Counted from the stretch's first letter, positions 6,259-13,554 are shown. The stretch: 15,816 nt of DNA from Mollicutes bacterium (GCA_012841465.1 DUUS01000112.1:1-15816), one strand, 5' to 3'. The notes: generated from the letters alone by a model not told the origin. A program made the numbers and translations.

Positions 6259-6858
6259 TTACAAATTATTTTTTTTACTTATCTCTTTATTAAATAATTC
6301 GTTATATTCTTCTTTGGCTTCTTTCCAAACTTCATTTTTTACATCTGAATTATATAAATATTCAGTGCTTCTTCCACTTCTTACTTTAGCATATTTATGC
6401 CAAGATAAACATTTTTGCTCAAAAAAGTACTTTACCTGAGCTTCATCAAATTCATATCCAGCTGGATCATGGATGTAAAAATGATTATAATTTTCACAAA
6501 AGGCATCATTTTCTTTTAAATAGATCCCATAAACATATTCTTTTGGTAATCTAGCAACAATAGTATCATTATTCTCTTTTTTAGTAATTGGTAGCCATAT
6601 CGGTATAGGTCTCTCTTCTATTTGACTATTTTTAATTAAAGGCTCCATAAAACATTTAGGTATTTTAATTACATAGATAGCTTCATAACCATTTATTTCT
6701 TTTAACTTTTCTAAAGAAAATTCATCTGCTCTTACCATTAAAGAATCAATACTACAACCCTTATAAGATATAATTCCTTCTTCAAAGATAGACTCAAGTT
6801 CTTTTGAGTTATACTTTTCTACTTTGTACAAATAATAGCAATATTCAATATTTTCCAC
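6259..6858 (-). CDS. Conserved-looking cytoplasmic protein of unknown function
   Basis: A 199-residue soluble, charged protein with no signal peptide or membrane segment. It starts at GTG, supported by a strong GGAGGGG five bases upstream. The N-terminal pattern (YYLYKVEKYN...IFEEGIIS, about 7-31) and the later KEYVYGIYL (about 106-114) faintly recall ADP-ribosyltransferase-fold proteins, where an opening strand is followed by a helix ending in a GI turn. No catalytic triad can be assigned, so this is a fold guess only. Other features are HDPAGYEFDEAQVKYFFE (130-147), an Arg-rich RSGRSTEY, and a Lys/Glu-rich helix at the end. It follows a weak hairpin after the 104-residue membrane protein and ends just before the rplS promoter, so it is probably the last gene of the trmD run. 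Confidence 0.75.
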   Translation of the reverse strand: MENIEYCYYLYKVEKYNSKELESIFEEGIISYKGCSIDSLMVRADEFSLEKLKEINGYEAIYVIKIPKCFMEPLIKNSQIEERPIPIWLPITKKENNDTIVARLPKEYVYGIYLKENDAFCENYNHFYIHDPAGYEFDEAQVKYFFEQKCLSWHKYAKVRSGRSTEYLYNSDVKNEVWKEAKEEYNELFNKEISKKNNL

Positions 6859-6888
6859 AAATGCCCCTCCAGACGATTGTATCTTAAC

Positions 6889-6918
6889 AAAAGATTCAAA
6901 TTATGTCTAGGATCTTTT
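6889..6918 (-). terminator. Terminator-like hairpin after the 104-residue membrane protein gene
   Basis: AAAAGAT (6918-6912) pairs perfectly with ATCTTTT (6895-6889) across a 16-base loop. The stem takes in part of the stop codon at 6919-6917. The U run is short, so this may attenuate rather than stop transcription into the next gene. Confidence 0.4.
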
Positions 6919-7231
6919 ATTTATAATAAACTTTATTAATAGAATATATTACACCAGTTAACAAAACATAACAAAATATATTATAAAATTTTAAATATAA
7001 AAATAACAATAATATTAATATTAAAATTAATGTTGCGATAAAATTCTTAATAAGTAAATATATTATAATTAATATAATACTAAATATAATAAGATCAAGG
7101 GTTAAATAAGTTTCTTTAAAATGAATTATAAAAACTATCTTTTCATAGAAAATTACTATAGTATAAAATACTATAGAATAAACTAAAGTATAAAAGATAA
7201 AATCTAAAAACTTATTTGCTTTAACCTTCAT
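6917..7231 (-). CDS. Small multi-pass membrane protein, unknown
   Basis: A 104-residue protein made almost wholly of Ile, Leu, Phe, Val and Tyr. It has a basic N-terminus (MKVKANK) and about four predicted membrane segments (roughly 8-36, 42-61, 63-81, 84-99), with the few charges (E30, K31, K39, E40, K62) in the intervening loops. AAAAGGA lies six bases before the ATG. It follows the 219-residue gene by 26 bases in the trmD run. No family is recognised; polytopic proteins of this size can be accessory subunits or orphan membrane proteins, but nothing here decides that. Confidence 0.7.
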   Translation of the reverse strand: MKVKANKFLDFIFYTLVYSIVFYTIVIFYEKIVFIIHFKETYLTLDLIIFSIILIIIYLLIKNFIATLILILILLLFLYLKFYNIFCYVLLTGVIYSINKVYYK

Positions 7232-7257
7232 ATTAGTCCTTTTTATTCTATGTTCCT

Positions 7258-7917
7258 TTACAAAGATAAACTTATTTCTTTTGTATTTTCTTTATTAAAT
7301 AAACTTATCTTTAAAATTCTTACTTTTTCATTTATATCAGCAGAGTTTTTAATTTTTAATAAAAGCTCTTCATCGCTTTTTATATAATTGTTTATTTTAT
7401 CTAGATTATCTTTTAGATATCTAATGAAACTTTTATCATCTATTTGATTAAGTTCTTCTTCACTAAAAAAATAAGTTTCATTTAAATCATTAAAATCAAA
7501 AAAACTTTCTTCATTTATATTAACTTCTCTTAAATTAATTTCTTTTTCAATTAAAACATTTAAATAAATTTCATTATTTAAATATAAATATTTATTAGTT
7601 AGTAAATCATAACCTTCTTTAGTAAATTTAATTAAAGAAGTAAATCTATTATTTAAAAACTTATCAATATAATATAGTTTACCAACGCTACTTAAATTAT
7701 TTCCATTAATTAAATTAAAAACTGAAACAAGCCACTCAACATATATTTTTCCATTTAAATCATATATGGGGTTTCCTATATATTTACCAAGGACAATTTT
7801 TTTATTTTCACTTTCTTTAGAATATTCATACACAACTAAAACACCACTATTTTCTTTGCAGTGATATTTATATACATTAATATCATGATTAGTAGTGTTT
7901 TCGTATTTGACTTTCAT
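7258..7917 (-). CDS. Unknown soluble protein, translationally coupled
   Basis: A 219-residue protein with no membrane segment or signal peptide. It has an apparent beta-rich N-terminal half (KYENTTNHDINVYKYH, GVLVVYEYS, VLGKYIGNPIYDLNGKIYVEWLV, to about 90) and a helical, acidic C-terminal half (about 130-219) with EEELNQIDDKSFIRYLKDNLDKI. It begins one base after the stop of the 130-residue gene (TAA A ATG), with AAGG about ten bases upstream inside that gene, so the two are almost certainly translated together and may act together. I do not recognise a family. Confidence 0.75.
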   Translation of the reverse strand: MKVKYENTTNHDINVYKYHCKENSGVLVVYEYSKESENKKIVLGKYIGNPIYDLNGKIYVEWLVSVFNLINGNNLSSVGKLYYIDKFLNNRFTSLIKFTKEGYDLLTNKYLYLNNEIYLNVLIEKEINLREVNINEESFFDFNDLNETYFFSEEELNQIDDKSFIRYLKDNLDKINNYIKSDEELLLKIKNSADINEKVRILKISLFNKENTKEISLSL

Positions 7918-7918
7918 T

Positions 7919-8311
7919 TTATCTAGACCTTATAGGAGATTTTTCTAAAGATAAATTTCTTAATTTTTTTTGAAGATTAAGAGCTAAAAACCTAATATTT
8001 TTCATATACTCTGCAATGGCTCTTTTAGATAAAACTCCTTCGTACTGTTTTAAAATAATACTTCTCAGTCTTGCTAGCTCATCATATAAAAGAGCGGTTT
8101 CTTCTGGATCGTCATCTTCTTCTAAATGAATTAATATCTTTTTAGATAAATCTCGCATTAATAAAAATATTTCATTTAAATAAATTTGATCAATTATATC
8201 TTGATTGCAAATTATTAATTTCTTTTTTAAAAATGTTTTTTCAATTACATTAATACTTAAAGTACTTTTTAACACTTTTCTTTTTTTATCTTTTTTTACT
8301 AACTTAAACAT
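7919..8311 (-). CDS. Small helical charged protein downstream of trmD, unknown
   Basis: A 130-residue protein. The N-terminal ~30 residues are strongly basic (MFKLVKKDKKRKVLK). An acidic patch HLEEDDDPEE (62-71) is followed by long amphipathic helices (about 72-120) with YDELARLRSIIL and YEGVLSKRAIAEYMKNIRFL. No membrane segment. The charge pattern suits an RNA- or ribosome-associated or structural protein, but that is inference. GGGGGAAAT precedes the ATG, and the gene lies 8 bases after the trmD stop, so it is in the trmD operon. In many Firmicutes rplS follows trmD directly; here this gene takes that place. Confidence 0.75.
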   Translation of the reverse strand: MFKLVKKDKKRKVLKSTLSINVIEKTFLKKKLIICNQDIIDQIYLNEIFLLMRDLSKKILIHLEEDDDPEETALLYDELARLRSIILKQYEGVLSKRAIAEYMKNIRFLALNLQKKLRNLSLEKSPIRSR

Positions 8312-8319
8312 ATTTCCCC

Positions 8320-8982
8320 CTACTTTAATAAATCTGGTCTTCTTTCTTTAGTAACTCTAAGTCTTTCTTTATCTCGGTATTTCTTTATTTCTTGATGATT
8401 ACCTGATAAGAGTACTGGAGGTACTTCCATACCTTTATAACTAGCTGGTTTAGTATAAACAGGATAATCTAGTAGATTATCATTAAATGATTCACTTTCA
8501 AGACTATCTTTATTAATAACTCCTTCAATAAGGCGGACTGCACTATCAATAACAACCATAGCAGGCACTTCTCCACCTGTTAGAACATAATCACCAATAC
8601 TTATTATTTCATCAGCAAGACTTTTAATTCTCTCATCAAAACCTTCATAGTGACCACAAATAATTATTAAATGTTTTTTCTTCGAATAAGATTCAGCTTT
8701 CTTTTGAGAATAAAGCTCACCACTAGGACACATGATAACTACATATGAATCATCAGTTTTAATATCTTCAAGACAATCAAAGATAGGCTCACATCTAAGT
8801 ACCATACCTGATCCTCCCCCATAGGGAGTATCATCTACTTGATTACTTGAAAGCTTAGAATAATCTCTAAAGTTAATTATTTCGATTTGAACTTTACCTT
8901 TTAGAGTTGCTCTTTTAATAATAGATTCATTTAAAAAATTATCAAACATACCTGGAAATAAAGATAATACACTTATTTTCAT
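8320..8982 (-). CDS. trmD: tRNA (guanine37-N1)-methyltransferase
   Basis: Makes m1G37 next to the anticodon using S-adenosylmethionine, preventing +1 frameshifts; cytoplasmic homodimer. The 220 residues are slightly fewer than usual (~240). All SPOUT/TrmD hallmarks are present: GMFDNFLNESIIKRA (11-25), DTPYGGGSGMVLR (51-63), CPSGELYSQKKA (85-96), CGHYEGFDERI (109-119), SIGDYVLTGGE (128-138) of the trefoil knot, and YKGMEVPPVLLSGNHQEI (182-199). The start overlaps the rimM stop as ATGA, with AAAGGA 8 bases upstream inside rimM. The rimM-trmD pairing is the standard bacterial arrangement. Confidence 0.97.
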   Translation of the reverse strand: MKISVLSLFPGMFDNFLNESIIKRATLKGKVQIEIINFRDYSKLSSNQVDDTPYGGGSGMVLRCEPIFDCLEDIKTDDSYVVIMCPSGELYSQKKAESYSKKKHLIIICGHYEGFDERIKSLADEIISIGDYVLTGGEVPAMVVIDSAVRLIEGVINKDSLESESFNDNLLDYPVYTKPASYKGMEVPPVLLSGNHQEIKKYRDKERLRVTKERRPDLLK

Positions 8983-9455
8983 AGCATCAATCCTTTCAAG
9001 TCTATACAGTTTATTCTTTTGTTTTTATAATCAATATTATTTATAAAATCACCTTTCAAAGGTATATAGAACTTATTATCAACTTTAATTAAGGGATTAT
9101 CACTTAAATAAACATGAGTTACTTTACCAACATAATTATCAAAATCATAAACATCAAAATTAATTAAATCATTATATAAAACCTGATTTTCATCAAGCTT
9201 TATATTAGATCTTAAGACATATAAAGAAAGACCTTTATACTTAAGTACTTTATTTATATCATTAATATTATTTAGCTCTAGTAAATAATTATCTTTATGA
9301 AATCTTACCTTAGTAATAGTAACTTCTTTATCATTTAAAATAAGTTTATTATTTAAAAAAAACACTTTTTCAGGAAACTGAAAATCTGGTGCTACCTTAA
9401 GCTCACCTTTAATTCCGAATGTATTAATAATTTTTCCAACTAAAACCTTTTCCAT
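8979..9455 (-). CDS. rimM: Ribosome maturation factor RimM
   Basis: Assembly factor that binds S19 and helps mature the 30S head. It is 158 residues, with the N-terminal RimM domain (VGKIINTFGIKGELKVAP, 6-23, to about 85) and a C-terminal PRC-barrel (about 90-158, DVYDFDNYVGKVTHVY and FYIPL). It overlaps trmD by four bases. Unusually for this window, no Shine-Dalgarno sequence is visible before the ATG at 9455. A TATGAT at 9472-9467 could act as a -10 for a nearly leaderless transcript, though no good -35 is seen. The gap from ddl is 30 bases. Confidence 0.93.
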   Translation of the reverse strand: MEKVLVGKIINTFGIKGELKVAPDFQFPEKVFFLNNKLILNDKEVTITKVRFHKDNYLLELNNINDINKVLKYKGLSLYVLRSNIKLDENQVLYNDLINFDVYDFDNYVGKVTHVYLSDNPLIKVDNKFYIPLKGDFINNIDYKNKRINCIDLKGLML

Positions 9456-9485
9456 AACAAGAGTTTATCATAGATTAGGAGAAAT

Positions 9486-10484
9486 TTACAATGCATCAAG
9501 AGCAATTATTTCACAAAGATCTTCAAATGATATATTTAAGGCTTTTGCTTCTTTAGGAAACAAACTTGCTTTAGACATACCTGGGGTTGTATTTGCTTCT
9601 AAAAAGTAGAATTTGTTTTTTTCATCTAAGATAAAATCTATCCTTGCGTAGGTTTTTAATTTTAAAATATTAAAAATAGATAGTGCAATATCTTGAACTT
9701 CTTTTGTTTGTTTTTCATTTAAGTTAGCTGGACATATTTCTTCGGTTTTATCTTTTTGATATTTATTTTCATAATCAAAAAATCCAACTTTTGGAATAAT
9801 TTCAATTACTGGAAGAGCCTTATCTTTTAAAATTCCGACTGAGAATTCTCTTCCTTTAATATACTCTTCAACTAGGACTTCATCATTATATTTTAAAGCT
9901 TCTTTTACCGCCTTTTTATATTCTTTATCGTTAGTTACTATACTTACGCCAATACTTGATCCACCATCATTTGGTTTTACCACTACTGGATAAAAGATAA
10001 AGGGTTTATCTTTTTTATGAGTTATTATCTGTGATGCTGGAGTTAGAATATTATGTTTTTTAACGAGAAGCTTAGCGATATCTTTATTCATTGATATTGC
10101 AGCTCCTAAGTATTTTGTTCCGGTATATTTGATATTAAGTAAATCAAAAGCTGCTTGAAGTTTTCCATTTTCTCCTACTTCGCCATGAATCATATTAAAT
10201 ACAAGATCAGCTTCTTTACATATTTTTAAAACATTTTTACCAAAGTAGCCATCAGTATTTTTAATTTTTTTAAGTTTTGATAAATCAGGTATCTTTTTAT
10301 TAATTATATTTTCTTCTTTTTCTGTTTCATCAAAGAAGTTATCATAATTATCAGTACCTAAATAAATATCAAGTACTCTTGCCTTATATCCTTTGTTTCT
10401 TAAAGCTTGTTCTACAGCTTTACTTGATGCTAAAGATACATCTCTTTCAGTACTTAGTCCTCCTGCTAAAACAACAATTTTCAC
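9486..10484 (-). CDS. ddl: D-alanine-D-alanine ligase
   Basis: ATP-grasp enzyme joining two D-alanines for the peptidoglycan stem peptide; cytoplasmic. The 332 residues are typical. Seen in order: AGGLSTERDVSLAS (7-20) binding the first D-Ala, MNKDIAKLLVKKHNILTPA (132-150), the ATP-binding VVVKPNDGGSSIGV (167-180), VEEYIKGREFSVG (205-217), the omega loop FFDYENKY (235-242), and metal ligands in FLEANTTPGMS (294-304). The conserved Lys-Tyr pair at 241-242 matches ligases that make D-Ala-D-Ala; D-lactate-type enzymes have Phe in place of that Tyr, so vancomycin-susceptible wall precursors are predicted. It uses a GTG start with AAGGTGA just upstream, 22 bases after the GDPD-like gene. Confidence 0.95.
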   Translation of the reverse strand: MKIVVLAGGLSTERDVSLASSKAVEQALRNKGYKARVLDIYLGTDNYDNFFDETEKEENIINKKIPDLSKLKKIKNTDGYFGKNVLKICKEADLVFNMIHGEVGENGKLQAAFDLLNIKYTGTKYLGAAISMNKDIAKLLVKKHNILTPASQIITHKKDKPFIFYPVVVKPNDGGSSIGVSIVTNDKEYKKAVKEALKYNDEVLVEEYIKGREFSVGILKDKALPVIEIIPKVGFFDYENKYQKDKTEEICPANLNEKQTKEVQDIALSIFNILKLKTYARIDFILDEKNKFYFLEANTTPGMSKASLFPKEAKALNISFEDLCEIIALDAL

Positions 10485-10506
10485 ATTATCACCTTAGTTA
10501 AGTATA

Positions 10507-11202
10507 TTAATCATTTTTAAATAATTCACTAATAAAGATATTATCTAGAGCATTTTTATATATATTGTATTTTTCTTTAGAATCAATTAAGTATCCGATT
10601 ACTAAAGAGTTTTCTTTTAGTTTTTTTAATTTTATTAAATTATAATATTCTATATCAACACTTTTAAAATCAACTTTAATTGTAAAGTTAGCAAGGTATC
10701 TAGGTAGTGATTTTACTTTTCTTTTTTTAGTTATTATTTCACCAGTTAAATATTCTGGTTTATTTTTATTAAACCATCTTATTATTAAAGGATTACTACT
10801 TAATATAGCAAACTTTCCCTTATAATTATCAAGTAATTTAACTACTTCTTTTTGAAGATAATATTTATCACTACTAGAGGTAGGATTTATTATAATAGGG
10901 GTTTTTCCATCTATTAGTTTTAATACTTCTTTAAGTGTTGGTATATGATATTTATTTAAATAAATTAATTCTTCATATTTAGTAGAATCTACTCTATCTT
11001 TTAAATTCATAAGTCTCGCTAGATTACTGTCACTGTAAATAACCGGAACTTTATCTTTAGTAAGTCTTACCTTTAAATAAATAATTAAATTATTATCTAT
11101 TGCTTTAGAAAAAGATTCAAGTGTATTTTCAAATATATTTACATTATCATAAAGACCTTTATTACTAATTAAGTTTTCTTTTAGAAAGTCTATTTTATTC
11201 AT
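10507..11202 (-). CDS. GDPD-family protein lacking catalytic residues (likely pseudoenzyme)
   Basis: The 231-residue sequence follows the glycerophosphodiester phosphodiesterase TIM-barrel pattern: FENTLESFSKAI (24-35), VRLTKDKVPVIYSDSNLARL (45-64), then YEELIYLNK and IPTLKEVLKLIDGKTPIIINP (87-107). Active relatives have HRG, (I)ELD, HD and an E in the ELK strand. Here these positions read NKG (N14), IYLK (Y42, K44), SD (S57) and INP (N106). Both catalytic histidines and all three metal-binding acids are replaced, while the scaffold is kept. Hydrolysis is therefore unlikely; a binding or regulatory role is inference. There is no signal peptide, so it should be cytoplasmic. The ATG at 11202 is six bases after GGTG; upstream in-frame TTG and GTG codons crowd that site. 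It is first gene of the ddl-rimM-trmD run. Confidence 0.8.
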   Translation of the reverse strand: MNKIDFLKENLISNKGLYDNVNIFENTLESFSKAIDNNLIIYLKVRLTKDKVPVIYSDSNLARLMNLKDRVDSTKYEELIYLNKYHIPTLKEVLKLIDGKTPIIINPTSSSDKYYLQKEVVKLLDNYKGKFAILSSNPLIIRWFNKNKPEYLTGEIITKKRKVKSLPRYLANFTIKVDFKSVDIEYYNLIKLKKLKENSLVIGYLIDSKEKYNIYKNALDNIFISELFKND

Positions 11203-11218
11203 ATGCATCACCAAATTA

Positions 11219-11247
11219 ATTATATATAAAAATATAGATAATGTCTA
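11219..11247 (-). promoter_or_regulatory. Promoter of the GDPD-like-ddl-rimM-trmD run
   Basis: TAGACA (11247-11242), a 17-bp spacer and TATAAT (11224-11219). The predicted start near 11212 leaves a leader of about ten bases with the GGTG ribosome binding site. Confidence 0.75.
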
Positions 11248-11271
11248 TTTAGTTTCTCTTTACATATTTTA

Positions 11272-11299
11272 TTGTATTATTTTTTTAAAATGTTAAAAT
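11272..11299 (+). promoter_or_regulatory. Divergent promoter of the plus-strand pair
   Basis: TTGTAT (11272-11277) and TAAAAT (11294-11299) are 16 bp apart, with TG one base before the -10 (extended -10). The start would fall near 11306, just before AAAGGAG. Confidence 0.5.
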
Positions 11300-11318
11300 T
11301 AAAATGAAAGGAGAACTA

Positions 11319-11954
11319 ATGAAAGAATATACAATTAAAGAAATAATTAAATATGATGAGGAAAATAACAGGCTTTCTAAAGATAAAATAGGTGATGCTT
11401 TAAATACAGGATTTTATAGTCTTTGTTTAGTAGGTTTGGTAGCTTTAACAACATCTGCTAGATTACTTACTGATGAAAGTTTATATCGAGTAATCTTTAC
11501 TATATTTAGTGTAAATGCTGCTACACTAACTATAGAACATGCTAAAAGACTCGCCTACACTGTTGCTAGAAAAGCAAATGTTGAAAATTTCAAAGAAGAA
11601 TTAAATAAGATTCTTCAATCTAAAAGTATTCCTAAAAGGGAATATTCAATCAAAAATATTGAAAAACATGAAAAAAGTCTTAAAAAAGAAGAAATTAAAA
11701 GAACCATTTTAGTAGGAGTTGCAGGTATTGCTTCTGTCCTTAGCTTAGGCAATGTTGCTTATGGAGCTTTTACTGAAAATATTACAACAATGCTTTTAAA
11801 TGGTGCATTATTTACTGGATCTTCTATTGCTTTACATGACCAAGCTATAAAACTAGGAAACATGCTTGCTGAGAAAGCTAAAATTGTTTTAGACAAAGAA
11901 AAACATGATTACTATGAAGAGGCAAATAAAAAAGAAGGAGGACTTTCTAAATGA
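11319..11954 (+). CDS. Membrane protein with an internal tandem duplication, unknown
   Basis: A 211-residue protein. The ATG at 11319 is seven bases after AAAGGAG; an in-frame ATG at 11304 precedes that site and is not used here. Two similar modules are visible. Module 1 (about 4-96) opens YTIKEIIKYDEE, has two hydrophobic segments (about 31-48 and 55-70) and an amphipathic helix EHAKRLAYTVARKANVENF. Module 2 (about 109-197) opens YSIKNIEKHEKS, has two hydrophobic segments (about 128-150 and 156-172) and the helix HDQAIKLGNMLAEKAKIVL. The likely topology is four helices with the charged ends on one side. With its partner it is the only opposite-strand pair inside the long minus-strand run. 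No family is recognised. Confidence 0.8.
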   Translation: MKEYTIKEIIKYDEENNRLSKDKIGDALNTGFYSLCLVGLVALTTSARLLTDESLYRVIFTIFSVNAATLTIEHAKRLAYTVARKANVENFKEELNKILQSKSIPKREYSIKNIEKHEKSLKKEEIKRTILVGVAGIASVLSLGNVAYGAFTENITTMLLNGALFTGSSIALHDQAIKLGNMLAEKAKIVLDKEKHDYYEEANKKEGGLSK

Positions 11955-12193
11955 ACATAGAAATAAAAGATACATTAACCCTTGATGATGATAAGTCATA
12001 TGTAGTTGTAAGTAAAGTAAATTATCAAAACAATACTTATCTTTATTTAATAGAAGCAGAAAATAATGATGATGTTAAAATATTAAAACTAGAAACTAAT
12101 AATAAATTAACTGAGTTTGATAACCCTGAGTTAATAAAAGAATTATTACCGCTGTTTTTAAAAGAATCTGCTAAATATATTGATTTCGATTAA
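11951..12193 (+). CDS. DUF1292/YrzB-like small protein
   Basis: An 80-residue acidic protein with alternating strands (LTLDDDKSYVVVSKVNYQNNTYLYLIEAE) and a closing helix PELIKELLPLFLKESAKYI. Firmicute YrzB-like proteins (DUF1292) have the same plan: a sentence-like 'value, strand, NN-xYLYLIE, helix' order, no catalytic residues and unknown function. AAGGAGG lies about ten bases upstream inside the preceding gene, whose stop it overlaps as ATGA, so the two are co-translated. The family call is moderate. Its stop codon is part of the A-rich flank of the convergent terminator. Confidence 0.7.
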   Translation: MNIEIKDTLTLDDDKSYVVVSKVNYQNNTYLYLIEAENNDDVKILKLETNNKLTEFDNPELIKELLPLFLKESAKYIDFD

Positions 12194-12214
12194 AAAAACA
12201 CACATTAGTGTGTT
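12192..12214 (-). terminator. Terminator of the der operon
   Basis: AACACAC (12214-12208 on the minus strand) pairs with GTGTGTT (12203-12197) over a four-base loop, followed by a run of T down to 12192. In the plus direction the same hairpin lacks a good U run, so it serves the minus-strand operon best. Confidence 0.8.
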
Positions 12215-12220
12215 AAATTA

Positions 12221-12934
12221 TTATTTATTTAAACTGTACATTAATATACTTGCTGAAACTCCAGCATTTAAGCTTTCACATTTAGGATTCATTTTAATGT
12301 ATAGATTTTGATCACAAAGTTTTTTTATATTTTCTTTTAAACCAGAAGATTCACTCCCGATAACAAGGGCGTGTTTTTTATTGGTTGCTTGAGGTTCTTT
12401 TCCATCTTTAACATCCGTTCCATATATAATATAATTATCTTTTTTAAGTTTTTTTATTATTTCTTCAACACTGCCAGTAATTATATTTATATTAAATAGC
12501 ATTCCTTCGGTTGCTCTAATTACTTTAGGATTATAAATAGATACACTTTCACTGCTGAATATTATAGTATCATAATTAAAAGCAGCACCTGATCTTATTA
12601 TCGTTCCAGCATTTCCAGGATCTTTTATATTTGATAAAACTACTACATTTCCTTTTATCTTTTCTTCTTTTAAAAAATGACATACAGCAAGTACTTTTGG
12701 AGGATTTTTTAAACTACTTAGTTTTTTCATTACTTCATTTGTTACTAAGGTTACATCTCCATAAATATTTTCTTCGTCTTTAAGTAAAAATATTTCTTTA
12801 ATATAGTTTCTTTTAATCGCTTCATTTACTAAGTGTTTTCCTTCAACTATAAATAATTTTTCTTGTTTTTGATATTTTTTATCTTTTAATTTAGCATATC
12901 TTTTTACTTTTTCATTATTTAAAGAAGTTATCAT
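12221..12934 (-). CDS. SPOUT/TrmH-family RNA 2'-O-methyltransferase (RlmP/YsgA-like)
   Basis: Transfers a methyl group from S-adenosylmethionine to a ribose 2'-hydroxyl of structured RNA. The 237-residue protein has an N-terminal L30e-like substrate-binding domain (about 1-90, with KLFIVEGKHLVNEAI at 26-40) and a SpoU knot domain with motif 1 NIKDPGNAGTIIRSGAAF (102-119), motif 2 IGSESSGL (192-199) and motif 3 ESLNAGVSASILMY (220-233). Among Bacilli the closest layout is YsgA/RlmP, which methylates G2553 in the 23S rRNA A-loop; RlmB or TrmH-type paralogues are alternatives. It begins one base into the stop of the preceding gene (TAATG). It is last in the der operon and ends at a strong terminator. 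Confidence 0.88.
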   Translation of the reverse strand: MITSLNNEKVKRYAKLKDKKYQKQEKLFIVEGKHLVNEAIKRNYIKEIFLLKDEENIYGDVTLVTNEVMKKLSSLKNPPKVLAVCHFLKEEKIKGNVVVLSNIKDPGNAGTIIRSGAAFNYDTIIFSSESVSIYNPKVIRATEGMLFNINIITGSVEEIIKKLKKDNYIIYGTDVKDGKEPQATNKKHALVIGSESSGLKENIKKLCDQNLYIKMNPKCESLNAGVSASILMYSLNK

Positions 12935-13554
12935 TAGTATCTAAGTTCCTTTCTTGCTCTTTTATAATAGGGATAATACTTTTCAACATAATCCCAGTAT
13001 TCTTTTGAATGATTCATATGTTTAAAGTGACACAGTTCATGAATAATTACATAATCAATTAAATGAAGGCTTTTACCTATTAATTTAGTATTAAGAGTTA
13101 TTGTCATGCTATTTTTATTACATACGCCCCACTTTGTTTTCATGGTTCTGACCCTTAATCTAAAGTCAGGAAGATCATCAAAGAGAGGTATAATTGAATC
13201 TAATCTTTTTTGAAAAAGATCTTTTGCTTTAGAATAAATATACTCTAAAGCGGTTTCTTTGTCTCTTGCATAAATTATATTATTTTCGATATAAGGTTTT
13301 ATATCTTTAATTATAAGATTTAACTTTTCACCTAAATAATATAATTCTTTTTCTTCTTTAGTTTTTTCAATCATATTTATTATAGATTTTTCATTTTCTT
13401 TAAGTAGCTTTCTAATGTATGATTCCTTTACTTTATAACTCGCACTTACATATATTTTTAAGTCTTCTTTTACTCTAAAGTAAATGTTTTTTATTTTTTT
13501 ATAATTAATTACATAAATATATTCTTTATTGTTTAAAATAATTTTATTTTCCAT
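12934..13554 (-). CDS. YgjP-type zinc metallohydrolase (DUF45/M48-like)
   Basis: A 206-residue protein with the YgjP/WLM-like metallopeptidase pattern. RVRTMKTKWGVCNKNSMTITLNTKLI (134-159) carries the family WG-C and N-L features. IHELCHFKHMNHSKEYWDYV (171-190) holds the zinc site HELCH (172-176) with a third ligand at H182, followed by the P-x-Y-K-R-x-R-K-x-L tail. Such proteins are assigned as metal-dependent hydrolases, and their substrate in cells is unclear. There is no signal peptide, so it is cytoplasmic. It overlaps the end of the preceding gene by 11 bases and the next by one, so it is tightly coupled in the der operon. Confidence 0.88.
   Translation of the reverse strand: MENKIILNNKEYIYVINYKKIKNIYFRVKEDLKIYVSASYKVKESYIRKLLKENEKSIINMIEKTKEEKELYYLGEKLNLIIKDIKPYIENNIIYARDKETALEYIYSKAKDLFQKRLDSIIPLFDDLPDFRLRVRTMKTKWGVCNKNSMTITLNTKLIGKSLHLIDYVIIHELCHFKHMNHSKEYWDYVEKYYPYYKRARKELRY

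Noticed and set aside
8979..11954. Mycoplasma-type code with TGA as Trp
   Set aside because: TGA serves as stop for rimM and the 211-residue gene in normal ATGA overlaps, and Trp is encoded by TGG.
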